Shown here piece by piece: positions 7,665 through 16,169 of a stretch of DNA of 64,000 bases. A program made the position numbers and the translations under genes. Under the pieces are notes generated by a model. The model saw only the letters and a program-made list of their open reading frames with translations, ran no database searches and was not told the DNA's origin. Source of the stretch: Anaerolineae bacterium (GTDB lineage: Bacteria; Chloroflexota; Anaerolineae; Aggregatilineales; Aggregatilineaceae); contig JAHDLB010000023.1 in NCBI GenBank assembly GCA_018432315.1, forward strand, positions 1 to 64,000, given 5' to 3'. The first letter of the stretch is position 1; every line of letters begins with the position of its first letter.

Positions 7665-8534
7665 ATGGCTGCCGTAAAGACATATTACCAGGAACGCCTC
7701 CGCATTTCGGCCATCTGGAACTCGGCGGGCATCTACATTGCGTTTATTGTGTTCAGCGTGGTGGTTTTGCTGCCCATCTACTGGATGCTGCGCTCCGCGT
7801 TCGCCGTTCAGGCCGATCTGACTCAGACGCCGCTCGTGTACCTTCCCAGTCCCACACTGCACAACTTCGAGATGCTGATCGACCAGGTCCCATTTGTCGA
7901 GTATACTCGCAACTCGATCGTCTTCTCCGTGGGGACGACCGTGACGACGCTGATCGTCAGCTACCTGGCGGCTTATGCGTTTGCCCGGCTGCGCATTCGG
8001 GGCAGCGGCATTCTGTTGTGGGTTTTCCTGCTCACGATGGCGCTGCCGGACGTGGGGACGATTGTGCCCTTGTACCGGATTCTGTCCCGATTCAACCTGC
8101 TCGATACCATTACCGGCCTGACGATCGTGCTCAGCAGCACGCTGACCCCGTTCACGGTGTGGGTGCTGGTGGCGTTCATCAAACAGGTTCCGTACGAGAT
8201 CGAAGAGGCGGCGATTATCGACGGCGCGTCGCTGCCGACCATTTTATGGCGCATCCTGCTGCCGCTCACCGCGCCTGGGCTGGTGACAATGGGAGTCATC
8301 AACTTCATCAATGCCTGGAACAACCTGTTGTACCCGCTGTCTTTCTCGGTGACGCCGGCCTCGAAAACGCTCAGCGTGTCCATCACGGAGGTATTCGCGG
8401 GGTTCTCGCCCTGGGGGCGCCCCTGGGAACTGATCATGGCGGTGGGTGTGACCATGGTGATCCCAATCACGCTGCTGATCCTGGTGTCGCAGAGGGCGAT
8501 TGTGCGCGGCCTGACCGGCGGCGCCGTCAAGTGA
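7665..8534 (+). CDS. Sugar ABC transporter permease (MalG/UgpE type)
   Basis: 289 residues and six predicted membrane helices. The EAA loop reads EIEEAAIIDGASLPTILWRILLP near residue 185, and the short C-terminal tail (QRAIVRGLTGGAVK) is typical of MalG-type subunits. It pairs with the 312-residue permease to form the membrane pore of the arabinoside importer. GGGGCGGA lies upstream of the ATG. The next gene, 85 bp downstream, is the GH127 enzyme. Confidence 0.92.
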   Translation: MAAVKTYYQERLRISAIWNSAGIYIAFIVFSVVVLLPIYWMLRSAFAVQADLTQTPLVYLPSPTLHNFEMLIDQVPFVEYTRNSIVFSVGTTVTTLIVSYLAAYAFARLRIRGSGILLWVFLLTMALPDVGTIVPLYRILSRFNLLDTITGLTIVLSSTLTPFTVWVLVAFIKQVPYEIEEAAIIDGASLPTILWRILLPLTAPGLVTMGVINFINAWNNLLYPLSFSVTPASKTLSVSITEVFAGFSPWGRPWELIMAVGVTMVIPITLLILVSQRAIVRGLTGGAVK

Positions 8535-8619
8535 TCCCCCGGTAGCGTTTTGGCGAGCCAGGGACTGCGGATAGGACGATTCGTGTGCTACTACCTCATG
8601 CCTCGACTGGAGATCGATC

Positions 8620-10518
8620 ATGCATATCTCGAAGCTGACCTCAACCGAAGCTCATCTGCCGTTCGCCCGCTGGCATGGCCTGCCGCTGGAGTCGGTCCGG
8701 CTGAGCGCCGGGTTCTGGGCGGCGTGGCAGGACACCAACCGGCGCGTGACGCTGCCCCACGGCCTGCAGATGCTGGAGCAGGCCGGCACGCTTGACAATT
8801 TCCGGGTGGCAGCCGGTTTTAAGGACGCCCCGTATCGCGGCGCGATGACGTTCCACGATTCCGACGTCTACAAGTGGCTCGAAGCGGTGGCCTACGAGCT
8901 GCAGGCCAATCCCGACCCGGTGCTGAGGCAGCAGGCCGACGAGGTGATCGATCTGGTGGCCGCCGCGCAGCAGCCCGACGGGTATCTCAACACGTATTAC
9001 CAGCTCGTCGAACCCCAGAGCCGCTGGAGCGATCTCGATTTCGGCCACGAGCTGTACTGCGCCGGCCACCTGTTCGAGGCGGCGGCGGCCTACACGCGCG
9101 CGACGGGCACCACCCGCCTGCTGGACGTCGCCACCCGGTTCGCCGATCTGCTCGACGCGACCTTCGGCCCCGGCAAGCGCGAGGCCACCTCCGGCCATCC
9201 GGTAGTCGAGCTGGCGCTGGTCAAGCTGTACCGGGCGACGGGTAATGCCCGGTACCTGGACCTCGCCAGGTTCTTCGTCGATGTGCGGGGCAGGGGCGTC
9301 ATGCGCGGGCTGGGCTGGCTGAAGTCCGAGTACCACCAGGATCGCGTGCCCGTGCGCGAGCAGGACATCGTTGAGGGGCACGCCGTGCGGGCGATGTACC
9401 TCAACGCCGGGGTGACCGATCTTTACCTGGAAACGGGCGAAGCCGCGCTGCTGGCCGCGATGCAGCGCCAGTGGCGCGATATGACCGGCGGCAAGATGTT
9501 CGTCACCGGCGGGTTGGGGTCGCAGTACGAAGGGGAAGCGTTCGGCGACGCCTACGAACTGCCGTCGGACCAGTGTTATTGTGAAACGTGCGCCGCCATC
9601 GGCAACGTCTTCTGGAACTGGCGCATGCTGCTGGCGACGGGCGAGGCGCGCTTCGCCGACCTGATCGAGCGCGCGCTGTTCAACGGCGTGCTCAGCGGGC
9701 TGTCCGCGGCTGGCGACTCGTTCTTCTACATCAACCCGCTGCTCAGCCGGGGCGGGTACGCGCGCCAGCCCTGGTACGAGGTCGCCTGCTGCCCGCCCAA
9801 CCTGATGCGCCTCCTCGCGTCGCTGCCGCAGTATTTCATGTCGCACGATGACGGCGGCCTGCAGGTGCACCTCTACGGCACGGGGACGGCCCAACTCGCG
9901 CTCGAGTCGGGGCAGCCCCTGACCCTCTCCATGCAGACGGACTATCCCTGGGACGGGAAGATCGAGCTTCGCATCGACGAGGCGGACGGCTCGCGCTGGG
10001 CGCTCCGGCTGCGCCGTCCCGGCTGGTGCACGGGCGCGGCGGTGACGGTCAACGGGCAGCCGGTCGACGCCCCCGCCGTCGAGGCCGGTTACATCGTGCT
10101 CGACCGGGCGTGGCAGCCGGGGGACGTCGTCCAGCTCGATTTGCCGATGGAGCCCACGCTGGTCGAGGCGCATCCGCGCGTCGACGCGGTGCGCGACAGC
10201 GTCTCCATCCAGCGCGGCCCGGTGGTCTACTGCGTGGAAGAGGCCGATCACCCGGGCGTCAACGTGATGGACCTCCGGCTGGACGAGAACGCGCCGCTGC
10301 GCGCCGTCTGGCGCGAGGGGCTGGTGGGCCGGGGCGCGATGGTCGTCGAGGCATCCGGCGCTGTCGCGGACCTCAGCGCGTGGGATGGCCTCCTCTACCG
10401 GCGCGCTGGAAAGCGGGGCGACCTGCCGCTGCGACCGATCACCCTTGTGGCGATCCCGTACCACGCCTGGGCCAATCGCGGCGCGAACGCGATGCGCGTC
10501 TGGATTCCCCGCGCCTGA
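8620..10518 (+). CDS. GH127 beta-L-arabinofuranosidase
   Basis: 632 residues, the normal length for family GH127 (HypBA1 type). The enzyme removes beta-L-arabinofuranosyl units using a zinc-bound cysteine nucleophile. The expected metal and catalytic residues are visible: Glu322 and Cys324 in Y-C-E-T-C, and the Cys390-Cys391 pair in ACCPPN. An N-terminal (alpha/alpha)6 barrel covers about residues 20-430, followed by beta-sandwich domains. There is no signal peptide, so it acts in the cytoplasm on imported oligosaccharides. GGAG lies 7 nt before the ATG. The GH51 alpha-arabinofuranosidase follows 33 bp downstream, so both anomers can be processed. Confidence 0.92.
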   Translation: MHISKLTSTEAHLPFARWHGLPLESVRLSAGFWAAWQDTNRRVTLPHGLQMLEQAGTLDNFRVAAGFKDAPYRGAMTFHDSDVYKWLEAVAYELQANPDPVLRQQADEVIDLVAAAQQPDGYLNTYYQLVEPQSRWSDLDFGHELYCAGHLFEAAAAYTRATGTTRLLDVATRFADLLDATFGPGKREATSGHPVVELALVKLYRATGNARYLDLARFFVDVRGRGVMRGLGWLKSEYHQDRVPVREQDIVEGHAVRAMYLNAGVTDLYLETGEAALLAAMQRQWRDMTGGKMFVTGGLGSQYEGEAFGDAYELPSDQCYCETCAAIGNVFWNWRMLLATGEARFADLIERALFNGVLSGLSAAGDSFFYINPLLSRGGYARQPWYEVACCPPNLMRLLASLPQYFMSHDDGGLQVHLYGTGTAQLALESGQPLTLSMQTDYPWDGKIELRIDEADGSRWALRLRRPGWCTGAAVTVNGQPVDAPAVEAGYIVLDRAWQPGDVVQLDLPMEPTLVEAHPRVDAVRDSVSIQRGPVVYCVEEADHPGVNVMDLRLDENAPLRAVWREGLVGRGAMVVEASGAVADLSAWDGLLYRRAGKRGDLPLRPITLVAIPYHAWANRGANAMRVWIPRA

Positions 10519-10551
10519 CGCCGGAATGCATGACCGGAAGGACATGACTTG

Positions 10552-12027
10552 ATGAACCAGATCAAACTCGATCCCGAGCGCACCCTGAGCACCATCGACC
10601 GCAACATCTTCGGCGGCTTCGTCGAACACCTGGGGCGCTGCATCTATGGCGGTCTCTACGAGCCGGAGTCGCCGCTGGCTGACGAGGCGGGACTCCGCAC
10701 CGACGTCCTCGACGCGCTGCGCCGCCTTCGCATGCCGGTCATGCGGTACCCCGGCGGGAATTTCGTCTCCGGCTATCGCTGGCGGGATGGCGTCGGCCCG
10801 GTCGAGGAGCGCCCGGCGCGGCACGACATGGCCTGGAATTCAATCGAGCCCAACCGGTTCGGCACCAACGAGTTCATTGGCCTGTGCCGCAAGCTGGACA
10901 CCGAGCCGTATTTCGTCGTCAACTGCGGGGATGGCGACATGCGCGAGGCGCGCGACTGGGTCGAATACTGCAACGGCACGCAGCCCACGCACCTGGTCAG
11001 GCTCCGCCACCAGCACGGTTTCGAGCAGCCGCACCGGGTCCGCTACTGGGGCATCGGTAACGAGGTGGACGGTCCCTGGCAGGTGGGCATGAAGACGCCC
11101 GAAGAATACGCGCGCGCCTATCTCGAATTCAGCAAGGTCATGCGCTGGGCCGACCCGTCGATCAAGCTGCTTGCCTCGGTCACGTCGGCCTGGGACGCCA
11201 CGTTCGTCGAGCGGGCGCAGCTCTTGATCGAACAGGCGGCGCAATACGTCGACTACGTCTCGATCCACTGGTACGTGGGCAACCAGGACGGCGATTTTGC
11301 GAGCTACATGGCGACCTCGGAGATCATCGAGGACCGGCTCAGTTCGTTCGAGGGCCTGATCCGCGCTCTGCGCTTCCAGCAGCAGGTCGCGCACCCGATC
11401 GCGCTGGCCGTCGACGAGTGGAACGTCTGGTATCGCGCCACGCCGGACCCGGCTTCCCCGAACTTCAACGGCCTGGAAGAAACCTACAACCTGGAAGACG
11501 CGCTGGTGGTGGCGCTGCAACTCAACGCCTTCATTCGCCACGCCGCCTCGGTGCGCATGGCGAACCTGGCGCAGGTCGTCAACGTCATCGCCCCGATCGT
11601 CACGCGCCCCGATGGACTCGTGCTGCAGTCCATCTTCTACCCCTTCGAGCTGTACAGCCGCACCTGCGGCGACACGGCGCTGGACGTATTCTGGCAGGGG
11701 GAGACGTTCACCCCGGCGGGCCATGCCGCGCTGCGCGTGCTGGACGTGGCGGCGACGCTCGACGCAGCGGAGAAGACGATCGCGCTCTACGTCGTCAACC
11801 GGAGCGAGACGGACGCGATGGAAACGACTATCTCGCTCCAGACGGGCGCGTTTGCCGGGCCGGTCCAGGCATCCGTGGTGAACGGTCCCGACATCAGGGC
11901 CGAGAACACGTTCGACCAGCCGGGGCGGGTGGGCGTTGCTGAGGCGAGCGTGAGCGCGGACGGGAAGACGCTGCCCTATACTTTCGAGCCGCATTCCGTC
12001 ACAGCCCTGGTGTGCCGGTTGGCGTAA
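10552..12027 (+). CDS. abfA: GH51 alpha-L-arabinofuranosidase
   Basis: 491 residues, family GH51. The N-terminal NIFGGFVEHLGRCIYGG segment is diagnostic. The acid/base Glu171 lies in YWGIGNEVDG and the nucleophile Glu289 in AVDEWNVWYR, followed by a C-terminal jelly-roll domain. It has no signal peptide and is therefore cytoplasmic, releasing terminal alpha-L-arabinofuranose from imported arabino-oligosaccharides. AGGA lies 10 nt before the ATG; a TTG three bases upstream is an alternative start. It is the last enzyme gene before a strong promoter for the next LacI gene. Confidence 0.94.
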   Translation: MNQIKLDPERTLSTIDRNIFGGFVEHLGRCIYGGLYEPESPLADEAGLRTDVLDALRRLRMPVMRYPGGNFVSGYRWRDGVGPVEERPARHDMAWNSIEPNRFGTNEFIGLCRKLDTEPYFVVNCGDGDMREARDWVEYCNGTQPTHLVRLRHQHGFEQPHRVRYWGIGNEVDGPWQVGMKTPEEYARAYLEFSKVMRWADPSIKLLASVTSAWDATFVERAQLLIEQAAQYVDYVSIHWYVGNQDGDFASYMATSEIIEDRLSSFEGLIRALRFQQQVAHPIALAVDEWNVWYRATPDPASPNFNGLEETYNLEDALVVALQLNAFIRHAASVRMANLAQVVNVIAPIVTRPDGLVLQSIFYPFELYSRTCGDTALDVFWQGETFTPAGHAALRVLDVAATLDAAEKTIALYVVNRSETDAMETTISLQTGAFAGPVQASVVNGPDIRAENTFDQPGRVGVAEASVSADGKTLPYTFEPHSVTALVCRLA

Positions 12028-12085
12028 CAGCGGGCGGGCCGGCATGCCGCTGGCCCGGCATCTCCGAGAATTCTCCACAGGGCGC

Positions 12086-12114
12086 TTGACAGCGCCCGAT
12101 TTTCTTAATATGCT
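12086..12114 (+). promoter_or_regulatory. Strong sigma-70-type promoter of second LacI gene
   Basis: TTGACA (12086-12091), a 17-bp spacer and TATGCT (12109-12114). Transcription should begin near 12121, inside the first palindromic operator. Confidence 0.75.
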
Positions 12115-12115
12115 G

Positions 12116-12133
12116 TAGTTAAGGGCTTAACTA
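12116..12133. promoter_or_regulatory. LacI-type operator O1
   Basis: TAGTTAAGGGCTTAACTA: perfect 8-bp arms TAGTTAAG/CTTAACTA around two bases. It begins 1 bp after the -10 box, so occupancy would block initiation. The probable ligand protein is the LacI encoded at 12221. Confidence 0.75.
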
Positions 12134-12164
12134 CCCTGCACCGTCGATATCTTTTTCACCCAAC

Positions 12165-12180
12165 AGTTAATCGCTTAACT
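12165..12180. promoter_or_regulatory. LacI-type operator O2
   Basis: AGTTAATCGCTTAACT, arms AGTTAA/TTAACT around a central TCGC, centred 48 bp downstream of O1 and about 40 bp before the GTG start of the LacI gene. Two matched sites suggest cooperative autorepression. Confidence 0.7.
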
Positions 12181-12220
12181 ATAGGCTTCGCCGGTCGTTA
12201 GAATAAAAAGGTTTCTTTGA

Positions 12221-13228
12221 GTGCCTACTTTAGAGGATGTCGCCAAACGCGCGGGTGTGTCCACCGCCACCGTGTCCAAGGTGCTGTCGAATACGCCGTA
12301 TTTCACCGACGCCACGCGGCTCAAGGTGATGCAGGCGGTCCAGGAGTTAGGGTACGTTCCGAACCTGGCGGCCCGCGCCTTGTCGTCCGGCAAGACGCAC
12401 ATCATCGCGGTGGTGTTCCCCTACGTTTACGAAGCGATCTTCACCGATCCGAACATCATGAACACCCTGGCGGGCATCGAGGCCGAATGCACCACGCAGG
12501 GCTACAACATCCTGTTGAGCACGCCGCAGCTCGCCTCGGATGAGCCAGACACGCATTACCAGCAGTTGATCCAGAGCGGGTACCTGGACGGCGTGATCGC
12601 GATCGACAGCTATCCCACCGCGTCGGCGCTCAAGCCGGTGCAGGAAAAAGGCATTCCCGCCGTGGTCATCGGTTACGAAGCCTGCGATTATTCCGTGCGG
12701 CACGACGACCAGGCGGGCGGCCAGAAGATCATGGAGCACCTGATCGCGCTGGGACACACGCGGTTCGGGCTGATCGAGGTGCCGGAAGACACCAACTACG
12801 GCGTCAAATACCGGAGCATTGGCGTCCGGGCCGCCGCCGAACAGGCCGGGCTGGACTACGACAGCTTCCCGCGCACGAGCGGCGACTGGTCCACGCACAG
12901 CGGCAGCCGGTGCGCCGCGGCGCTGCTCGCCCAACACCCCGACGTCACGGCGCTGATCTGTTACAACGACCGCATGGCGATGGGCGCCATCCAGCAGGCG
13001 CGCAGCATGGGCCGCGCCGTCCCTGGCGATCTGTCCATCACCGGCTACGACGACATTCCCTCCGCCGTCCTCTGTGACCCCGCGCTGACAACCATCAGCC
13101 AGCGCTCGCCCGAGCAGGGGCGCATCGGGGCGCGGCTTCTGTTCGAGGTGCTCGACGGCACGCATCCGGACCCGGTCGTATTGGACCCGCTGCTCATCGT
13201 TCGCCAATCATCGGCGCCGCGGCCTTGA
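12221..13228 (+). CDS. LacI-family regulator of second sugar importer
   Basis: 335 residues beginning at a GTG codon with AAAAAGG upstream. The helix-turn-helix starts at residue 3 (TLEDVAKRAGVSTATVSKVL), followed by the hinge (YVPNLAARALSSGKT) and an effector domain with the late motifs LICYNDRMAMGA and ITGYDD. It is expressed from a near-consensus promoter carrying two palindromic operators, most simply its own. The binding protein and two permeases at 13367-17042 follow, so it probably governs that importer. Its sensing domain is clearly different from that of the LacI at 3957, consistent with a second sugar signal within the same island. Confidence 0.93.
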   Translation: MPTLEDVAKRAGVSTATVSKVLSNTPYFTDATRLKVMQAVQELGYVPNLAARALSSGKTHIIAVVFPYVYEAIFTDPNIMNTLAGIEAECTTQGYNILLSTPQLASDEPDTHYQQLIQSGYLDGVIAIDSYPTASALKPVQEKGIPAVVIGYEACDYSVRHDDQAGGQKIMEHLIALGHTRFGLIEVPEDTNYGVKYRSIGVRAAAEQAGLDYDSFPRTSGDWSTHSGSRCAAALLAQHPDVTALICYNDRMAMGAIQQARSMGRAVPGDLSITGYDDIPSAVLCDPALTTISQRSPEQGRIGARLLFEVLDGTHPDPVVLDPLLIVRQSSAPRP

Positions 13229-13366
13229 GCGGCCTGGGCGCCGACCAGAACATGACGCACGCCGGTCGCGTGTCGTCAGCCGGAAAGGAGGCAGCAACCA
13301 TCTCTCGTCTGTTCTGAACTCGCCAACTAGTGCACTTTCGTGTTTAGTGTTTATGAGGAGTGAACC

Positions 13367-14647
13367 GTGTCTAAGATCACCAAATCAGGAATGTTTATCA
13401 TGCTGGTGCTGGCCCTCGTCATGCTGCCGGTCAGCCTCAGCACCCAGGCGCAAGCGCCCGAATACATCACCTACAACTCGATGAACAGCGATCCACTGCC
13501 GCGCGCCCTCGATGAAGAGGTCGTGCAGTTGTGGAACGAACGCAACCCGACGTTGCCGGTCGAGCATTCGATCATTGCGCACGAAGACTTCAAGCAAGCG
13601 ATCCGCGCGTACCTGACCGCCGAACCGTCGCCCGACGTGCTGACCTGGTTCGCAGGCAACCGGGCTCGCTTCTTCATCGACAGGGGGCTCATCCTCGATA
13701 CGTCGGATGTCTGGGAGGAGTACGGGTTCAACGACACGTACGCGCCGGGCTTCAAGGCGCTGGCGACCGTCGATGACAAGCAGTACTTCCTGCCGACCTC
13801 ATACTACTGGTGGGCCGTCTACTACCGTCCGTCGCTCTTCGAGCAGGCGGGCATCACCGAGATTCCCGAGACCTGGGACGATCTGCTGGCGGCCTGCGAC
13901 GCCTTCAACGAGGCCGGGCTGTACCCCTTCACCATCGGCACCAAGTACCGCTGGACGACCGCGGCCTGGTTCGACTACATCAACATGCGCGTCAACGGGC
14001 CGGAGTTCCACCTGGACCTGATGCTGCTCAAGGAATCCTACACCGATGAGCGCGTCGCCGCCGTGTTCGACTACTGGAAGCAATTGTTCGATCACAACTG
14101 CTTCCTCCCAGACCCGGCTGCCTATAGCTGGCAGGAAGCGCTGGACTTCATGATCCAGGGCGAGGCCGGCATGTACCTGATGGGCGGCTTCATCACCGAC
14201 TCGTACCCGGATGAGATGGAAGACGATCTCGATTTCTTCCGCTTCCCGATCATCAACCCGGACGTGCCGATCGGTGAGGATGCCCCGACCGACGGCCTGT
14301 TCATGGCGGCCAACGCGCGCAACCCCGAGGCCGGCAAGCAATTCCTGGCTTTCATGGGGTCCCAAGAGGTGCAGCAGATGGCGTTCGACGAGATGGGCCG
14401 CCTGCCAACCCGCACCGACGTGGACGTGTCGGCTGCGTCGGAGGCTGTGCAGAAGGGCATCAACCTGATCCAGACGGCGGACAACGTGCTCCAGTTCTAC
14501 GACCGCGACACGACCCCGCCGATGGCTGACGCCGGCATGGATGGGTTCATGGCGTTCTGGGATAACCCCGACTCGATCGACACGATTCTGGCTGACCTCG
14601 ACGCCGAGCGCCTGCGCCTGCTCGAAGCAGGCGACACCGGCGAGTAA
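13367..14647 (+). CDS. Sugar ABC transporter substrate-binding protein
   Basis: 426 residues, extracellular solute-binding protein family 1, with a Sec signal peptide (basic MSKITK, hydrophobic core, cleavage near TQAQA). There is no lipobox cysteine. The GTG start at 13367 is supported by GAGGAG 6 nt upstream. The body shows family features such as WWAVYYRPSLFEQAGI and IPETWDDLLAACDAFNEAG. It is followed by a stem-loop and two permease genes and preceded by a LacI gene. The ligand is probably a plant-derived sugar, given the arabinoside genes upstream. Confidence 0.92.
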   Translation: MSKITKSGMFIMLVLALVMLPVSLSTQAQAPEYITYNSMNSDPLPRALDEEVVQLWNERNPTLPVEHSIIAHEDFKQAIRAYLTAEPSPDVLTWFAGNRARFFIDRGLILDTSDVWEEYGFNDTYAPGFKALATVDDKQYFLPTSYYWWAVYYRPSLFEQAGITEIPETWDDLLAACDAFNEAGLYPFTIGTKYRWTTAAWFDYINMRVNGPEFHLDLMLLKESYTDERVAAVFDYWKQLFDHNCFLPDPAAYSWQEALDFMIQGEAGMYLMGGFITDSYPDEMEDDLDFFRFPIINPDVPIGEDAPTDGLFMAANARNPEAGKQFLAFMGSQEVQQMAFDEMGRLPTRTDVDVSAASEAVQKGINLIQTADNVLQFYDRDTTPPMADAGMDGFMAFWDNPDSIDTILADLDAERLRLLEAGDTGE

Positions 14648-14688
14648 GGTCTATCGCGCGCCGAATCGCGGGTGATAGCGTGGTGAAT

Positions 14689-14722
14689 GGCACGGTCAAT
14701 GCCGCTCGGTCTTGGCCGTGCC
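14689..14722 (+). other. Intergenic stem-loop between binding protein and permease
   Basis: GGCACGG (14689-14695) pairs with CCGTGCC (14716-14722), with a 20-nt loop. A weaker hairpin (CTATC/GATAG) lies just upstream at about 14651-14678. As at 6643, it sits between binding-protein and permease genes, which suggests a shared design for raising binding-protein expression. Confidence 0.45.
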
Positions 14723-14762
14723 CCCTCCCTTCCACATGCCCATTCAGCCCCAGGAAGCCGAA

Positions 14763-16160
14763 ATGTCTACCATAGCCTCAACCGCTCCGCAGCAACAGCC
14801 CAGGCACGCTCTGCGTGCCCCCATCGATCCCACCTGGGCCAACTTCGTGGGATTGATCAGCGCCGCCGCGCTCCTGTTCGCATTCCTGTTCGCGCCCTGG
14901 TACTGGGGCGAGGTCAAATACAACGGGGCGCGCTTGATGTCCGAAGTGTTGGTCGACCGCCCCTACGGCCAGTACACGTCGGCCATGATCATCCTGATCC
15001 CGCTGGCCGCGTTGGGCACGGTGTTGATCACGCTCTGGGGGTTGAACAGCCCGGAACGCGGCAAGCTGGCCTCCTTCGGGACGTCGTTGTTCGGCCTGAT
15101 CGCGCTGTTCTATTTCCTCGACTTTTACGCTTTGCAGGACAACGAGTTAATCGACCAGTACGTACAAACGAGCAGCGGTTTCACGATCGCGCTGGTGGCA
15201 GCGGTCGTCCTGTTGGGGCAGGCGGTGCTCCTGCATCCCTGGATCAACGAGGGCCTGTTCCGCCTGAGCGAAACCGGCTCGGCGCGGCTGCCCGCCGTGC
15301 CGGCCTGGCTGATCCCGTACCTGTTCCTGGCCGCGCCGCTGGCCCTGTACGTGGTCTGGATCATCGCCCCGACCATCTACACGTTCTATCTCAGCCTCAC
15401 CGACTGGGACGGCGTCTCGTCGCCGCGCTATATCGGCCTGAAGAATTACAAAGACCTGTTCGCCCATCGCTCTTTCACCGAGGCGCTGGGCAACAACGTG
15501 CGCTGGCTGGCGGTGTTCATCACCGTGCCGACGACGCTCGGCCTGGCGTTGGCGCTGATCTTCAACACCGAGATGCGCGGCGGCAAGTGGTACAAAGTGA
15601 GCTTCTACTCGCCTCTGGTGTTGTCCGGCCCGGTGATTGCCCTGGTCTGGTCGTGGGTGTATCACCCCAGCAAGGGGCTGATCAACCCGCTGCTGGTGGA
15701 CTCCGGCATCACGTCCAGCCCGCCCGGCTGGCTGGCCGACCGCCAGATCGCCATTTACTGCATCATCGTGGCGGCGGCGTGGCGCCAGGTCGGTTATGTG
15801 ATGGTGCTCTACCTCGCCGGGCTGAAAAACATCGACCCGACGCTGCTCGATGCCGGGCTGGTGGATGGGACGAACCGCTGGCAGTTGTTCCGGTACATCA
15901 TTTTTCCGCTGCTGGCCCCGGTGACGACGATCATCGTCATCATCTCGATCATCGATTCGCTGCGTGCGTTCGACCTGGTGCAGATCATGACCAGGGGCAA
16001 CCAAAACACCGAGGTGCTGGCGAACCTGATGTACATGGAAGCCTTCAACAATTACCGCATGGGCTATGGCGGTGCGATTGCGGTCATCCTGTTTTCGATC
16101 AGCGTGGTGTTCGTGGGGCTGTACCTGTGGCGCACGCTGAAAGACGAGCTGGAATATTAG
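14763..16160 (+). CDS. Sugar ABC permease with extra N-terminal membrane domain
   Basis: 465 residues, about 150 longer than typical MalF-type subunits. Residues 1-175 contain four additional predicted membrane segments (around FVGLISAAALLFAFLFAPWY, MIILIPLAALGTVLITLW, FGLIALFYFLDFYAL and ALVAAVVLLGQAVLLHP). The canonical six-helix permease then starts near IPYLFLAAPLALYVVW. The EAA-type loop reads LLDAGLVDGTNRWQLFRYIIFP, slightly degenerate. AGGAAG lies 6 nt before the ATG at 14763; a longer reading from 14712 lacks support. It pairs with the permease at 16170. The role of the additional domain is unknown. Confidence 0.88.
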   Translation: MSTIASTAPQQQPRHALRAPIDPTWANFVGLISAAALLFAFLFAPWYWGEVKYNGARLMSEVLVDRPYGQYTSAMIILIPLAALGTVLITLWGLNSPERGKLASFGTSLFGLIALFYFLDFYALQDNELIDQYVQTSSGFTIALVAAVVLLGQAVLLHPWINEGLFRLSETGSARLPAVPAWLIPYLFLAAPLALYVVWIIAPTIYTFYLSLTDWDGVSSPRYIGLKNYKDLFAHRSFTEALGNNVRWLAVFITVPTTLGLALALIFNTEMRGGKWYKVSFYSPLVLSGPVIALVWSWVYHPSKGLINPLLVDSGITSSPPGWLADRQIAIYCIIVAAAWRQVGYVMVLYLAGLKNIDPTLLDAGLVDGTNRWQLFRYIIFPLLAPVTTIIVIISIIDSLRAFDLVQIMTRGNQNTEVLANLMYMEAFNNYRMGYGGAIAVILFSISVVFVGLYLWRTLKDELEY

Positions 16161-16169
16161 GAGCGCATC

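Noticed and set aside
8641-10824. Long minus-strand open frame opposite GH127
   Set aside because: It is a shadow of the GH127 gene with low-complexity Arg/Ala/His composition. The plus-strand frame has catalytic motifs.
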